From positions 124,001 to 188,000 of the forward strand of contig NZ_LMJY01000012.1 of assembly GCF_001421325.1 (NCBI RefSeq): a stretch of 64,000 nucleotides of DNA, given 5' to 3'. This stretch comes from Novosphingobium sp. Leaf2. GTDB lineage: Bacteria; Pseudomonadota; Alphaproteobacteria; Sphingomonadales; Sphingomonadaceae. Below are positions 9,955 through 19,267 of the stretch, in pieces. The number at the start of each line of letters is the position of its first letter. Position 1 is the first letter of the stretch. The notes beneath the pieces are model-generated. The model was not told where the DNA came from. It ran no database searches and was given only the letters and a program-made list of their open reading frames with translations. A program made the translations under genes and the position numbers.

Positions 9955-11058
9955 ATGTCCGACGATAACTCCGCGAAAAGCTATAGCTACGAGCAGGCAG
10001 GCGTATCCATCGCCGCCGGAAACGCGCTGGTGAAAGCCATCGCCCCGCTTGCCCGGTCCACCGCCCGCCCCGGCGCCGATGCGGAGCTTGGCGGCTTCGG
10101 CGGCTTCTTCGATCCGCGCGCAGCCGGGTACAAAGACCCCCTGTTGGTTGCCGCCAACGATGGCGTGGGCACCAAGGTCAAGCTCGCGATCGATCATGAC
10201 CGCCACGACCAGATCGGCATCGACCTGGTGGCGATGTGCGTGAACGACCTGATCGTCCAGGGCGCCGAGCCGCTGTTCTTTCTTGACTACTTCGCCACCG
10301 GCAAACTGGAAAACGGCGTTGCCGAGCGCGTGGTCGCCAGCATCGCCGACGGTTGCCGGATGTCGGGCTGCGCGCTGATCGGCGGCGAAACCGCCGAGAT
10401 GCCGGGCATGTATGCCGCCGGCGACTATGACCTTGCCGGCTTCTGCGTCGGCGCGGTGGAGCGCGGCGAGCAACTCACCGGCGACAAAGTGGCGGCGGGT
10501 GACGTGCTGCTGGGCCTGGCGTCCTCGGGTGTGCATTCCAACGGCTACTCGCTGGTGCGCCGACTGGCGGCGGACAAGGGCTGGAAGCTGGACCGCCCGG
10601 CCCTGTTCGATGCGGACGTGCTGCTGATCGACGCGCTGATGGCGCCCACGCGCATCTATGTAAAAAGCCTGCTGCCGTTCATCCGTGCCGGGCGCATCCA
10701 TGCGCTGGCGCACATCACCGGCGGCGGCCTGCTGGAAAACGTGCCCCGCGTTTTGCCCAAGGGCCTGCACGCCCGGATCGACGCCGACGCGTGGCCGCAG
10801 CCGCGTCTGATGGCGTTCCTGCAGGCACAGGGCCAGATCGAGCCGGCCGAGATGGCGCGCACCTTCAACTGCGGCATCGGCATGGTGCTGGCCGTGGCGC
10901 CCGGCGAAGCCGCCGCACTGACCGCTGAGCTTGAGGCGGCGGGCGAAACGGTGTTCACCATCGGCACCATCGAGGCGGGCGACAAGGGCTGCACCGTTTA
11001 CGGGTCGGACGAGGCATGGTCCGCCCGCGCACCCTGGGAAGCGGTTCACATTGGCTGA
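9955..11058 (+). CDS. purM: Phosphoribosylformylglycinamidine cyclo-ligase
   Basis: 367 residues. It carries the AIR synthase motifs [10 protein letters not shown] near residue 70, [30 protein letters not shown] and [13 protein letters not shown]. It closes the imidazole ring of FGAM with ATP to give AIR, the step after PurSQL. Residues 1-15 form a short polar leader before YEQAGVSI, where many family members start. The downstream purN start lies inside its last codons, a coupling that also occurs in E. coli purMN. Confidence 0.97.
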   Translation: MSDDNSAKSYSYEQAGVSIAAGNALVKAIAPLARSTARPGADAELGGFGGFFDPRAAGYKDPLLVAANDGVGTKVKLAIDHDRHDQIGIDLVAMCVNDLIVQGAEPLFFLDYFATGKLENGVAERVVASIADGCRMSGCALIGGETAEMPGMYAAGDYDLAGFCVGAVERGEQLTGDKVAAGDVLLGLASSGVHSNGYSLVRRLAADKGWKLDRPALFDADVLLIDALMAPTRIYVKSLLPFIRAGRIHALAHITGGGLLENVPRVLPKGLHARIDADAWPQPRLMAFLQAQGQIEPAEMARTFNCGIGMVLAVAPGEAAALTAELEAAGETVFTIGTIEAGDKGCTVYGSDEAWSARAPWEAVHIG

Positions 11059-12034
11059 CGCGGTGGTGAACGCGGCGGACGGGCAAGCGCGGGCGAAAGT
11101 CGCCGTGCTCGTCTCGGGCAGCGGCACTAACATGGCCGCGCTGCTCTACGCCAGCCGTCTGGCGGACTGCCCTTACGAAATCGTGCTGGTCGCCGCCAAC
11201 GATCCTGACGCCAAAGGCCTGGCGCTTGCCCGGGCCGAAGGCGTGGCGACGTTTGCACTCAGCCACAAGGGCATGGCCCGCGCCGATCACGATGCCGCGA
11301 TGGACGCCGCGATCCGCGCCAGCGGCGCGCAATGGGTGGCGCTGGCCGGGTACATGCGCATCCTGACCCCCGGCTTCGTGGCCGGGTGGGAGGGCCGGAT
11401 GGTCAACATCCACCCCTCGCTGCTGCCCAGATATACCGGCCTGCACACGCACGAGCGCGCGATCGCGGCGGGCGATAGCCACGGCGGGGTCAGCGTTCAT
11501 CTGGTCACCGCAGAGCTGGACGACGGGCCGGTGCTTGGCCAGATCCCGGTTGCGATCCTGCCCGGCGACACTGCAGAGACGCTGGCCGCTCGGGTGCTGA
11601 TCGCAGAGCATCAGCTGTATTCGCGGTGCCTGGCCGATCTCGTCACCCGCGAAACCCGGCCCGACTGGCTGCTGGGCAAAGTGCGCGAACGGGCCATGGC
11701 CCTGCCCCGCGCCGAGGAGACCATCAGCCACGGGATGGGCTGCTTCGGCATCGCCAAGGGCAAGAAGTTTGCCTACTTCAGCGCCGACCATCACGGCGAT
11801 GGCCGCGTGGCGCTGCTGGTGAAGATCAGCGGGATCGACGAGCAGGCCCTGTTGATCGAGCAGGACCCACACCGCTATTTCCGCCCCGCCTATTTCGGGG
11901 ATGACTGGATAGCGATCCGGCTGGATTGTGGCGTCAACGACTGGGACATGATCGCCGAGCGCATCGCACGGTCCTGGCGCGCGGTGGCGCCCAGGACGCT
12001 CACCGCGCTGATGGACGCTGCCGACGCGTTCTGA
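11051..12034 (+). CDS. purN: PurN formyltransferase fused to a YjbR/MmcQ domain
   Basis: About 327 residues, against about 190-215 for a normal PurN. Residues 16-200 are GAR transformylase: [10 protein letters not shown], the Asn-His pair in [17 protein letters not shown] and the Asp in [10 protein letters not shown]. The product is formyl-GAR, made with 10-formyltetrahydrofolate. Residues 213-327 resemble YjbR/MmcQ proteins: [40 protein letters not shown] and a terminal helix. The two are joined without any stop. The proposed TTG start overlaps purM by 8 bases and has GGGAA 10 bases before it; a GTG at 11063 is the alternative. The function of the added domain is unknown. Confidence 0.9.
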   Translation: MADAVVNAADGQARAKVAVLVSGSGTNMAALLYASRLADCPYEIVLVAANDPDAKGLALARAEGVATFALSHKGMARADHDAAMDAAIRASGAQWVALAGYMRILTPGFVAGWEGRMVNIHPSLLPRYTGLHTHERAIAAGDSHGGVSVHLVTAELDDGPVLGQIPVAILPGDTAETLAARVLIAEHQLYSRCLADLVTRETRPDWLLGKVRERAMALPRAEETISHGMGCFGIAKGKKFAYFSADHHGDGRVALLVKISGIDEQALLIEQDPHRYFRPAYFGDDWIAIRLDCGVNDWDMIAERIARSWRAVAPRTLTALMDAADAF

Positions 12035-12055
12035 ACGCGCCGGGCGGCGCGGTGA

Positions 12056-13576
12056 TCAGGCGATCCCGGCAAGCGCCAGCAGCGCCTGCGTGGACGGATC
12101 GAACTGCACATCGCCTTGCTCTATCTGCTTGGCGATTTCCTTGCCCAGTTCCACGCCGAACTGGTCGAACGGGTTGATGCCCATCAGCACCGCATTGCAG
12201 AAGGTGCGATGTTCGTGGAACGCCAGCAGCGCGCCGAACGTGGCCGGGGTTACGTCATCGAGCAAGATTGTGGCTGACGGGCGGTCTCCCGGATAGGCGC
12301 GCGCGGCATCGTCGCTGGCCTTACCCGCCATCAGCGCCGCGCCTTGGGCGAAGCAGTTCGACAGCAGGATGCGGTGGTGCGCAGGGTCCAGGTCGTCGCC
12401 CGGCGCGATGGAGGCGATGAAGTCCACCGGCACCAGATTGGTGCCCTGGTGCAGCAGCTGAAATACCGCGTGCTGGGCATCGGTGCCGACCCCGCCCCAG
12501 GTGATCGGCGCGGTGGGTCCATCGACGGGCGAGCCGTCCACCTTCACGCTCTTGCCGTTCGATTCCATCTCCAGCTGCTGGAGATAATCGGGTAGCAGCG
12601 CCAGCCGCTCATCATAGGCGAAAACCCCGCGCGTCTGGCACCCGCGCAGGCGCGTGTAGAGCTGATCGCCGAATGCGGCGCGCAGCGGCAGGTTGGCGAG
12701 GCCGTCCGTGTCGCGAAAATGCATGTCCATCGCCGCAGCGCCGTCAAGAAATTCGGCAAAGTCCGGCCAGCCCAGCGCCATCGCGATGGGAAAGCCGATC
12801 GACGACCACAGTGAATAGCGTCCGCCCACGCTTTCGGAAAACGGCAGGATGCGCGTCTCATCCACGCCCCACTCGACCGCCTTGGCCGGCGCGGCGGTAA
12901 GCGCAACCACACGCCCGTAGGGATCGGCCACCCCGCTCTCGCGCAGCCACGTCAGCGCGCTTTCGGCGTTGGTCATCGTCTCAATCGTGGTGAAGGTCTT
13001 GGAGGCGACGGCAACCATCGTCGTGGCCGGATCGCACGCGGCGAACGCCTGCTCCAGCGCGCAGCCATCGATGTTGGACACGACATGCACGTCAACCATC
13101 GCCCCGTCGCGGGCCAGCGCGTCGATCGCGAGCGCCGGGCCCAGCGCCGAGCCGCCGATGCCGATGTGGATCAGATGCTTGACCTCGCCCATCGCGCCGC
13201 GATGAATGGCCTCGACGATGGCGGCCATGCGGTGATGGTTCTCCGCCGCGAGCATCACGCTCTCGTCCTTGCCGACACCGCGCTGTGCCATATGTTCTGC
13301 TGCGCGTCCCTCAGTGGTGTTGACGATGTCACCCGCGAACAGCGCCGCACGGCGGGCATCGAACCCCATCCCCTGCGCCAGTTCGCCGAACGCGGCCACA
13401 TGGGCTGCATCCAGGTGCGTCTTCGACCAGTCGAACAGGATGCCGCTCGAACTTTCCTCGTCTCCCAGATCGAAGCGCGTGGCGAAGATATCAAGCCGGG
13501 CGGGATCGGCCTCGAACAGCTGCGTCAACGACGGCGTTTTCAGCGCCTTCAGCTTGGACCAGACCGCTTCGCTCAT
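12056..13576 (-). CDS. pgi: Glucose-6-phosphate isomerase
   Basis: 506 residues. Signatures in order: HIGIGGSALGP (substrate phosphate loop), SKTFTTIET, FSESVGGRYSLWSSIGFP (first family signature), a HQGTNLVPVDF stretch and GINPFDQFGVELGKEIAK (second signature). It interconverts glucose-6-phosphate and fructose-6-phosphate and so links glycolysis, glycogen (glg genes at the far end of the window) and GlmS. The ATG at 13576 is preferred, with GGAG 9 bases before it; an in-frame GTG lies 15 bases upstream. Convergent with purN; a 5-bp GC hairpin lies at 12037-12050 between them. Confidence 0.97.
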   Translation of the reverse strand: MSEAVWSKLKALKTPSLTQLFEADPARLDIFATRFDLGDEESSSGILFDWSKTHLDAAHVAAFGELAQGMGFDARRAALFAGDIVNTTEGRAAEHMAQRGVGKDESVMLAAENHHRMAAIVEAIHRGAMGEVKHLIHIGIGGSALGPALAIDALARDGAMVDVHVVSNIDGCALEQAFAACDPATTMVAVASKTFTTIETMTNAESALTWLRESGVADPYGRVVALTAAPAKAVEWGVDETRILPFSESVGGRYSLWSSIGFPIAMALGWPDFAEFLDGAAAMDMHFRDTDGLANLPLRAAFGDQLYTRLRGCQTRGVFAYDERLALLPDYLQQLEMESNGKSVKVDGSPVDGPTAPITWGGVGTDAQHAVFQLLHQGTNLVPVDFIASIAPGDDLDPAHHRILLSNCFAQGAALMAGKASDDAARAYPGDRPSATILLDDVTPATFGALLAFHEHRTFCNAVLMGINPFDQFGVELGKEIAKQIEQGDVQFDPSTQALLALAGIA

Positions 13577-13726
13577 ACCATTCGTCTCCACATCGGCATC
13601 GGCGGGCCTTATGCGTTGTGCAGGTGCGAAAACTCAAGGCCAGAGTTGCGTATTTGTGGCCAGATGTGGCACGGGAAACGGGATCGCGCTTGACGAACGC
13701 GCGCGCGCAGGGCCAAGGGTTCGAGC

Positions 13727-14578
13727 ATGAGCGACATCGATGGCGGCCCCCAGGCCCAAAGCCCGACACCCGGCAGCAAAACCCCGGCCGCGCCTGCAAA
13801 GCCGGCCAAGAAGGACGAGAGTTTCTTCTCGTTCCTGCTGTGGCTGGTGCTGGGTGTGGTGGTGCTGCGCAGCTTCATCGTATCGCCATTCAACATCCCC
13901 AGCGAATCCATGCTGCCCCGGCTGCTGACCGGCGACTATCTGTTTGCGACCAAGTGGTCCTACGGGTACTCGAAATACTCGCTGCCGTTCAGCCTGCCGC
14001 TGATTCCGGGCCGCATTTTCCCGCATCAGCCCGACCGGGGCGACGTGGTGATCTTCAAGGCGCCGCCGGGCAACGATGTCGATTACATCAAGCGGGTGAT
14101 CGGCCTGCCCGGCGATCAGGTGCAGATGCGCGGCGGGCAGGTATGGCTTAACGGCAAGCCGGTGCCCAAAGTGAAAGTGCCCGATTTCATCGTGCCCGTC
14201 AGCCCCAATACTGACTGCGGTCCAGGCTTTGACAGCAAAGTGAACGGCGCGGCAGTGTGCCGCTACCCGCAGTTCCGTGAGACCCTGCCCAACGGAAAGA
14301 GCTACACCGTGCTGGACATGGGCACCACGCCGCAGGACGACACCGGCGTGTTCGTGGTGCCTGAGGGCGACCTGTTCCTGATGGGCGACAACCGCGACAA
14401 TTCGATGGACAGCCGTTTTCCCGCCATCGAGGGCGGCGGCATCGGCATGGTCCCGCAGGAAAACCTGATCGGCAAGGCCGAACTCATGATGTTCTCCACC
14501 GACGGTTCGGCGCAGTGGCTCAAGCCCTGGACCTGGTTCACCGCCGCGCGCTGGAGCCGTATCGGGAGCGTGATCTGA
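13727..14578 (+). CDS. lepB: Signal peptidase I
   Basis: 283 residues. A Pro/Ala/Lys-rich cytosolic leader of 30 residues is followed by one membrane segment (about 33-51). The catalytic Ser61 sits in PSESMLP and the general base Lys122 in DYIKRVIGLPGD; GDNRDNSMDSR is the conserved box near the C-terminus. The enzyme removes signal peptides from exported proteins on the periplasmic face. The stop directly abuts the rnc start, giving a lepB-rnc-era unit. A longer insertion around residues 150-200 containing two Cys is common in the alphaproteobacterial form. Confidence 0.96.
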   Translation: MSDIDGGPQAQSPTPGSKTPAAPAKPAKKDESFFSFLLWLVLGVVVLRSFIVSPFNIPSESMLPRLLTGDYLFATKWSYGYSKYSLPFSLPLIPGRIFPHQPDRGDVVIFKAPPGNDVDYIKRVIGLPGDQVQMRGGQVWLNGKPVPKVKVPDFIVPVSPNTDCGPGFDSKVNGAAVCRYPQFRETLPNGKSYTVLDMGTTPQDDTGVFVVPEGDLFLMGDNRDNSMDSRFPAIEGGGIGMVPQENLIGKAELMMFSTDGSAQWLKPWTWFTAARWSRIGSVI

Positions 14579-15247
14579 GTGCTTGATGGCGAAACCCGCG
14601 AATTCCTGATCAAGCACGCCGGCTACGCGCCGCTCGACGAGGCGCTGTGGCAGGCGGCCCTCACCCACGGCTCCACCGGCGATAAGCGCAATTACGAGCG
14701 CCTGGAATTCCTGGGTGACCGGGTGCTGGGGCTGTCCGTGTCCGAATGGCTGTATCGCAACAGCGACGAGGCGGAAGGCCGCCTGTCGCAGCGGCTGAAC
14801 GCGCTGGTCAGCCGCGCGACGTGTGCAATGATCGCCCGCGAAATCGGCCTTGGCCCGCATATGCGGCTTGGCAAGCAGGCGCGTGACGATGGCGGCGAGG
14901 ATTCCGACAATATCCTGGGTGACGTGATGGAAGCGATGATCGGCGCCTGCTTCACCGAGCGCGGCTTCGATACCGCGCGCGACATGGTGCTGGGCCTGTG
15001 GGCCGATACCCTGCATGGCAAGACCGGGAAGCGCAAACATCCCAAGTCCGCGCTGCAGGAATGGACCGCGGGCAATCGCCGCCGGATGCCCGAATACAAG
15101 CTGCTGGACCGTTCCGGCCCCGATCACGCCGCGCGTTTTACCGTGGAAGTATCCGTTCACAATGTCGGTACGGCATCAGCCACCGCCAACTCGAAGCAGG
15201 ATGCCGAAACCGGCGCCGCCGAGGAATTCATGAGGAAATTCGGATGA
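14579..15247 (+). CDS. rnc: Ribonuclease III
   Basis: 222 residues. The RNase III domain has ERLEFLGDRVL (Glu43, Asp47) and DVMEAMIGA (Asp115, Glu118), the metal-binding acidic residues. A double-stranded RNA binding domain occupies about residues 150-222 (ALQEWTAG, then TANSKQDAETGAAEEF). It cleaves double-stranded RNA in rRNA and mRNA maturation. Translation starts at a GTG immediately after the lepB stop, with no spacer, so its translation is probably coupled to lepB. Confidence 0.96.
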   Translation: MLDGETREFLIKHAGYAPLDEALWQAALTHGSTGDKRNYERLEFLGDRVLGLSVSEWLYRNSDEAEGRLSQRLNALVSRATCAMIAREIGLGPHMRLGKQARDDGGEDSDNILGDVMEAMIGACFTERGFDTARDMVLGLWADTLHGKTGKRKHPKSALQEWTAGNRRRMPEYKLLDRSGPDHAARFTVEVSVHNVGTASATANSKQDAETGAAEEFMRKFG

Positions 15248-16137
15248 CCCAACACTGCGGTCTCGTCGCCGTCATCGGCGCGCCCAATGCGGGCAAATCC
15301 ACGCTGGTCAACGCGCTGGTCGGCCAGAAGGTGGCGATCACCTCGGCCAAGGCGCAGACCACCCGCGCCCGGCTGCTGGGCATTGCCATCGAGGGTGAGG
15401 CGCAGTTGATCCTGGCCGACACCCCCGGCATCTTCGAGCCGCGCCGCCGGCTGGACCGCGCGATGGTCGCCGCTGCCTGGGAAGGCGCGCAGGAAGCGGA
15501 TGCGATTTTGCTGGTGGTCGATGCGGTAAAGCTGCGCCGGCATGAACTGATGCCGCTGTTCGAAACCTTGAAGAACCGCCCCGAACGCAAGGTGCTGGTG
15601 CTGAACAAGGTGGATGCCAGCGCCAAGGAAAAGCTGCTGACGCTGGCACAGGAATTTACCGGGGAAGTGGCGTTCGACGAAGTGTTCTTCGTCTCCGCCC
15701 TGACCGGCGACGGGGTGCCACAACTCAAGACGTGGCTCGCCGGGCTGATGCCGGAAGGGCCCTGGCATTATCCCGAGGATCAGGTGTCCGACGCCAGCGA
15801 GCGCCTGCTGGCCTGCGAAATCACCCGTGAACAACTGTATCGCCAGTTGCACGAGGAGCTGCCCTACGACGCTGCCGTGCGCCCCGAAAGCTACACCCCG
15901 CGCAAGGACGGCTCGGTGGAGATCCGCCAGCAGATCGTGGTGACGCGCGATGGCCAGAAAGCCATCGTGCTGGGCAAGCGCGGCGCGAAGATCAAGGCCA
16001 TCGGTGAGGCTGCGCGCAAGGAACTGGCGGAGGTGCTGGGCCATCCGGTGCACTTGTTCCTCCACGTCAAGGTCGAGGAAAACTGGGCCGAGGCGCGCGA
16101 CATTTACGAAGAAATCGGTCTGGACTGGCACAAGTGA
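15244..16137 (+). CDS. era: GTPase Era
   Basis: 297 residues. The GTPase domain has G1 GAPNAGKST (12-20), G3 DTPG and G4 NKVD, and the KH domain near the C-terminus contains GKRGAKIKAIGEAARKEL. Era binds the 3' end of 16S rRNA and promotes 30S maturation. The ATG overlaps the rnc stop (ATGA). The rnc-era order is widely conserved and reflects their shared role in rRNA processing. Confidence 0.97.
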   Translation: MTQHCGLVAVIGAPNAGKSTLVNALVGQKVAITSAKAQTTRARLLGIAIEGEAQLILADTPGIFEPRRRLDRAMVAAAWEGAQEADAILLVVDAVKLRRHELMPLFETLKNRPERKVLVLNKVDASAKEKLLTLAQEFTGEVAFDEVFFVSALTGDGVPQLKTWLAGLMPEGPWHYPEDQVSDASERLLACEITREQLYRQLHEELPYDAAVRPESYTPRKDGSVEIRQQIVVTRDGQKAIVLGKRGAKIKAIGEAARKELAEVLGHPVHLFLHVKVEENWAEARDIYEEIGLDWHK

Positions 16138-17174
16138 TGCATCTTCGCCGAATTGCCCTGCGCGTCGCCCTACCTCTGCTGGCAGGCGTCTTTGCACCGC
16201 TTGCCCACGCACAACCGGCGCAGACCGCCGAGCCGCAGCAGTCTGCCGAAAGCCTGGTGGGCATGCGCTATGTCGCCATCGGCTCGTCCTATGCCGCGGG
16301 CCCCATGCTTCCGCCCGCCAAGCCCAGCTGGCCGGCGCGCTGCGGGCAAAGCTTCAACAATTATCCCACCCTGCTGGCCGAACGGCTGGGCATGGAACTG
16401 ATCGACCGCACGTGTTCAGGCGCGACGACGGAACATGTGCTGGGTCCGTGGGGCGAAGTGCCGCCGCAGATCAGCAGCGTAACGGCGGACACGCGGCTGG
16501 TCACCATCACCATCGGCGGCAACGACTTGTCCTATGTCGGCAACCTGTTCTCCGCGAATTGCGCATTCAACGCCCGCGTCATCGCCACGCCCGGCGCCAA
16601 GGCCCGCGCCTGTGGCCCGATCCGCGTGCCTGTAGAACCCGATTACGCGCGCGACGAAGCGCAGATGACAGAGATCGCCCGGCGAATCCGCTCCATGGCC
16701 CCGCAGGCGCGGATCGTATTCGTCCAGTATCCCCGCCCCCTTCCCCGCGCAGGGGCGCTGTGTGCGGCCACCCCCATCAGCGAGGCAAACGCCGCCATCG
16801 TGCGTGAAATCGGTCGCCGTCTGGTAGACATCACCAACCGCGTGGCAAAAGAGACAGGGTCGCTCGTCGTCGACATGGCCCATGCGTCCATCGATCATTC
16901 CCCGTGCGACAAAGTGCCCTGGATGATCGGCGCGCCGCAAGGATACGATGGGCGGCTGGGCCTGCAGTGGCACCTCAACAAGCTGGGCATGCAATCGACC
17001 GCCAACGCGGTGGCGGCGGCTTTGATCAAGAACGGCGTGGCCCCCATCAGTCCGCCGATCAAAGCCGAACCCGGCGTCAACCCGACGGGCCAGGAGCCTA
17101 CCATGCCCGCGCCCAATGCCCCTGCGCCGGCGGATCGGGTTCCCGCCCCGGCGCGACCCACCCCGCGCATTTGA
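16137..17174 (+). CDS. Secreted SGNH/GDSL-type hydrolase
   Basis: 345 residues. A signal peptide covers about residues 1-26 (LLAGVFAPLAHAQ). The SGNH blocks are AIGSSYAAGP (block I, Ser), IGGNDLSYVG (block III, Gly-Asn-Asp) and a late His in the GLQWHLNKLGM stretch; RTCSGATTEH lies between. This fits an extracytoplasmic esterase, lipase or acyl hydrolase related to Streptomyces-type SGNH lipases; substrate unknown. The last 50 residues are Pro/Ala-rich and probably disordered. The ATG shares one base with the era stop; a GTG one codon earlier is also possible. Confidence 0.82.
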   Translation: MHLRRIALRVALPLLAGVFAPLAHAQPAQTAEPQQSAESLVGMRYVAIGSSYAAGPMLPPAKPSWPARCGQSFNNYPTLLAERLGMELIDRTCSGATTEHVLGPWGEVPPQISSVTADTRLVTITIGGNDLSYVGNLFSANCAFNARVIATPGAKARACGPIRVPVEPDYARDEAQMTEIARRIRSMAPQARIVFVQYPRPLPRAGALCAATPISEANAAIVREIGRRLVDITNRVAKETGSLVVDMAHASIDHSPCDKVPWMIGAPQGYDGRLGLQWHLNKLGMQSTANAVAAALIKNGVAPISPPIKAEPGVNPTGQEPTMPAPNAPAPADRVPAPARPTPRI

Positions 17175-17181
17175 CGGGTCA

Positions 17182-17212
17182 GCGGGGCGCACCTTTACCC
17201 ACCCCGCCCCGC
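17182..17212. terminator. Bidirectional terminator candidate between convergent genes
   Basis: GCGGGGCG (17182-17189) and CGCCCCGC (17205-17212) are perfect complements around a 15-base loop. The repeat lies between the stops of the SGNH hydrolase and the M2 peptidase. No T-tract follows on either strand. Confidence 0.45.
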
Positions 17213-17218
17213 CTTGCG

Positions 17219-19045
17219 CTACCAGCCCGCCTTCTCACCCTTGTTCTGCTGGTCGAGCCAGGCCTTGAGCGGCGCGAAGTAGGCCAGCATCGGCTTGGCG
17301 CTCAGTTCGCTTGATCCGGTAAAGGTCTTGAGCGCTTCGGGCCACGGCTTGGACTGGCCCATCGCCAGCATCCGGTTCAGGTTTTCCCCCACCTTCTTGT
17401 TGCCGTAAAAGCTGCAGCGGTGCAGTGGCCCGGTCCAGCCCGCCTGCTTGCACGCCGCCTGATAGAACTGGAACTGCAGGATGCGCGCCAGGAAATACCG
17501 GGTGTAGGGCGTGTTGCCGGGAATGTGGTACTTCGCCCCCGCATCGAAGCCATCGTCGCTGCGCGGGGTTGGCGGCGTGATGCCCTGATACTGCAGCCGC
17601 ATCGCGTTCCATGCCTTATTATAGTCCGCAGGCTGGATCGACCCGTCGAAGATACCCCAGCGATAGCGGTCAATCAGCAGGCCAAACGGCAGGAACGCCA
17701 CTTTGTCCATCGCCTGGCGTAGCAGCAGTCCGATGTCCTTGTCTGCGCTCGGCACCCGGCCCTTGTCCAGCAGCCCGATCTGGACGAGGTACTGCGGCGT
17801 GATCGACAGCGCGATGAAATCGCCGATCGCTTCGTGGAAACCGTCGTTCGCGCCGTTTTCATACAGATACGGCTGGTTCTTGTAGGCGCGCTGGTAATAG
17901 TTGTGGCCCAGTTCGTGGTGGATCGTGACGAAATCGTCGGCGTTCACCTTGGTGCACATCTTGATGCGGATATCGTCCTTGTTATCGATATCCCAGGCCG
18001 AAGCGTGGCAGATGACTTCGCGGTCGGCGGGCTTGACGATCATCGAGCGCGTCCAGAAGGTGCCGGGCAGCGGATCGAAGCCGAGCGAGGAGTAGAACCC
18101 CTCGCCGGTCTTCACCATGTCGATCGGCGTCTTCTTCTGCGCGGTGAGCAGATCGCCGATGTCATAGCCCAGGTCTCCCGCCCCGGCTGGCGCGGCGATC
18201 GGGTAGATGTTGCCCCACTCCTGCGCCCACATATTGCCCAGCAGGTCGGCGCGGATCGGCCCGGTGCGCGGCTGCACGCCGTTGCCGTACTTCTCGTTCA
18301 GCTTGCGGCGCACATAGGTGTGCAGGGCAATGTACAGCGGCTTGGTCTCCTCCCACAAACGCTCGGTTTCGGCGGCGAACTGCTGCGGCGTCATGTCATA
18401 GCCCGAGCGCCACATCGCGCCCACGTCGGCATAGCCAAGCTCTTTCGCACCCTTGTTGGCGATGCCGACCATCTGCACGTAATCGCCCTTCATCGGCTTG
18501 CCGACGTTATCGTGCCAGCTGGTCCACATCTCGGCGAACTGGGCCGGGGTGTGGGACAAGTTGCCCATCTCCGCCTCGATGTCCGAGCCATTGATGGGCT
18601 TGCCGTCCAGCGTGCCCTTGCCTTTGCCATAGGCGGAGGCCAGCCGCGTGGTGATCGTGCTTAGCTGCGCGGCTGCGCCCGGCGTGGTGGGTGCCGGCAA
18701 GGTGATGTTCTGGCGCAGGATACCCAGCTTGCGCGCCACGTCAGGGTCGAGCCCCGGCACTTTGGCGAACCGCGCGGCCTCCACCGCATACGTCACCTGC
18801 TTTTCCGTGAGATCGCCGTTGGATTTTGCCGCCAGCGCATCGGTATCCTTGGTCAGATACGTGTAGTTCACCCAGTTGACCCGGTTATTGTCCACCGAGA
18901 ACGCCGCAAGATCCTTTTCGGCCGCGGCCACGAACTGCGCGGCCCCCTTTGCCGTCTGCGGATAAGCGTCCTGCGCAAGAGCGGGCACGGCGCAGAACGA
19001 TAGCCCGGCGGCAAGCGCTGCAAGCCCGGTGGAAGCGAATTTCAT
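17219..19045 (-). CDS. M2-family zinc metallopeptidase (peptidyl-dipeptidase, ACE-like)
   Basis: 608 residues, the size of one angiotensin-converting-enzyme domain. The signal peptide spans about residues 1-24 (cleavage near ALAQD). The zinc site HHELGHNYYQ lies near residue 380, followed about 24 residues on by the third ligand in FHEAIGD. DIRIKMCTKV and the ISLEEC-like regions seen in M2 enzymes are also recognisable. It would release dipeptides from the C-terminus of peptides in the periplasm. The ATG at 19045 has AGGAAGG 8 bases upstream, which decides it over a GTG three codons earlier. It appears to be transcribed alone. Confidence 0.92.
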   Translation of the reverse strand: MKFASTGLAALAAGLSFCAVPALAQDAYPQTAKGAAQFVAAAEKDLAAFSVDNNRVNWVNYTYLTKDTDALAAKSNGDLTEKQVTYAVEAARFAKVPGLDPDVARKLGILRQNITLPAPTTPGAAAQLSTITTRLASAYGKGKGTLDGKPINGSDIEAEMGNLSHTPAQFAEMWTSWHDNVGKPMKGDYVQMVGIANKGAKELGYADVGAMWRSGYDMTPQQFAAETERLWEETKPLYIALHTYVRRKLNEKYGNGVQPRTGPIRADLLGNMWAQEWGNIYPIAAPAGAGDLGYDIGDLLTAQKKTPIDMVKTGEGFYSSLGFDPLPGTFWTRSMIVKPADREVICHASAWDIDNKDDIRIKMCTKVNADDFVTIHHELGHNYYQRAYKNQPYLYENGANDGFHEAIGDFIALSITPQYLVQIGLLDKGRVPSADKDIGLLLRQAMDKVAFLPFGLLIDRYRWGIFDGSIQPADYNKAWNAMRLQYQGITPPTPRSDDGFDAGAKYHIPGNTPYTRYFLARILQFQFYQAACKQAGWTGPLHRCSFYGNKKVGENLNRMLAMGQSKPWPEALKTFTGSSELSAKPMLAYFAPLKAWLDQQNKGEKAGW

Positions 19046-19267
19046 GACATGCACCTTCCTGAACCTTGTGTATGGGGCGTGATCCTATGCACCTTGCGCG
19101 GCAGATCAACCGGCCTTGGCAGATAGTGGTGCCCGCGCGCCAAGGTTCTCGCGGCATTGGACAAATTGCCGACTTGGGTGGATACCGGTCGGCGGGCCGT
19201 GCGCCGCAAAGCCGCGTGGACGGCCTGTCCGGCCGCGGCCGATCGGTGGCGAAACGGGGGAGGCGGC

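Noticed and set aside
13634..15160. A 508-codon reverse frame across lepB and rnc
   Set aside because: It spans two well-supported forward genes and shows only mirrored composition without any domain.
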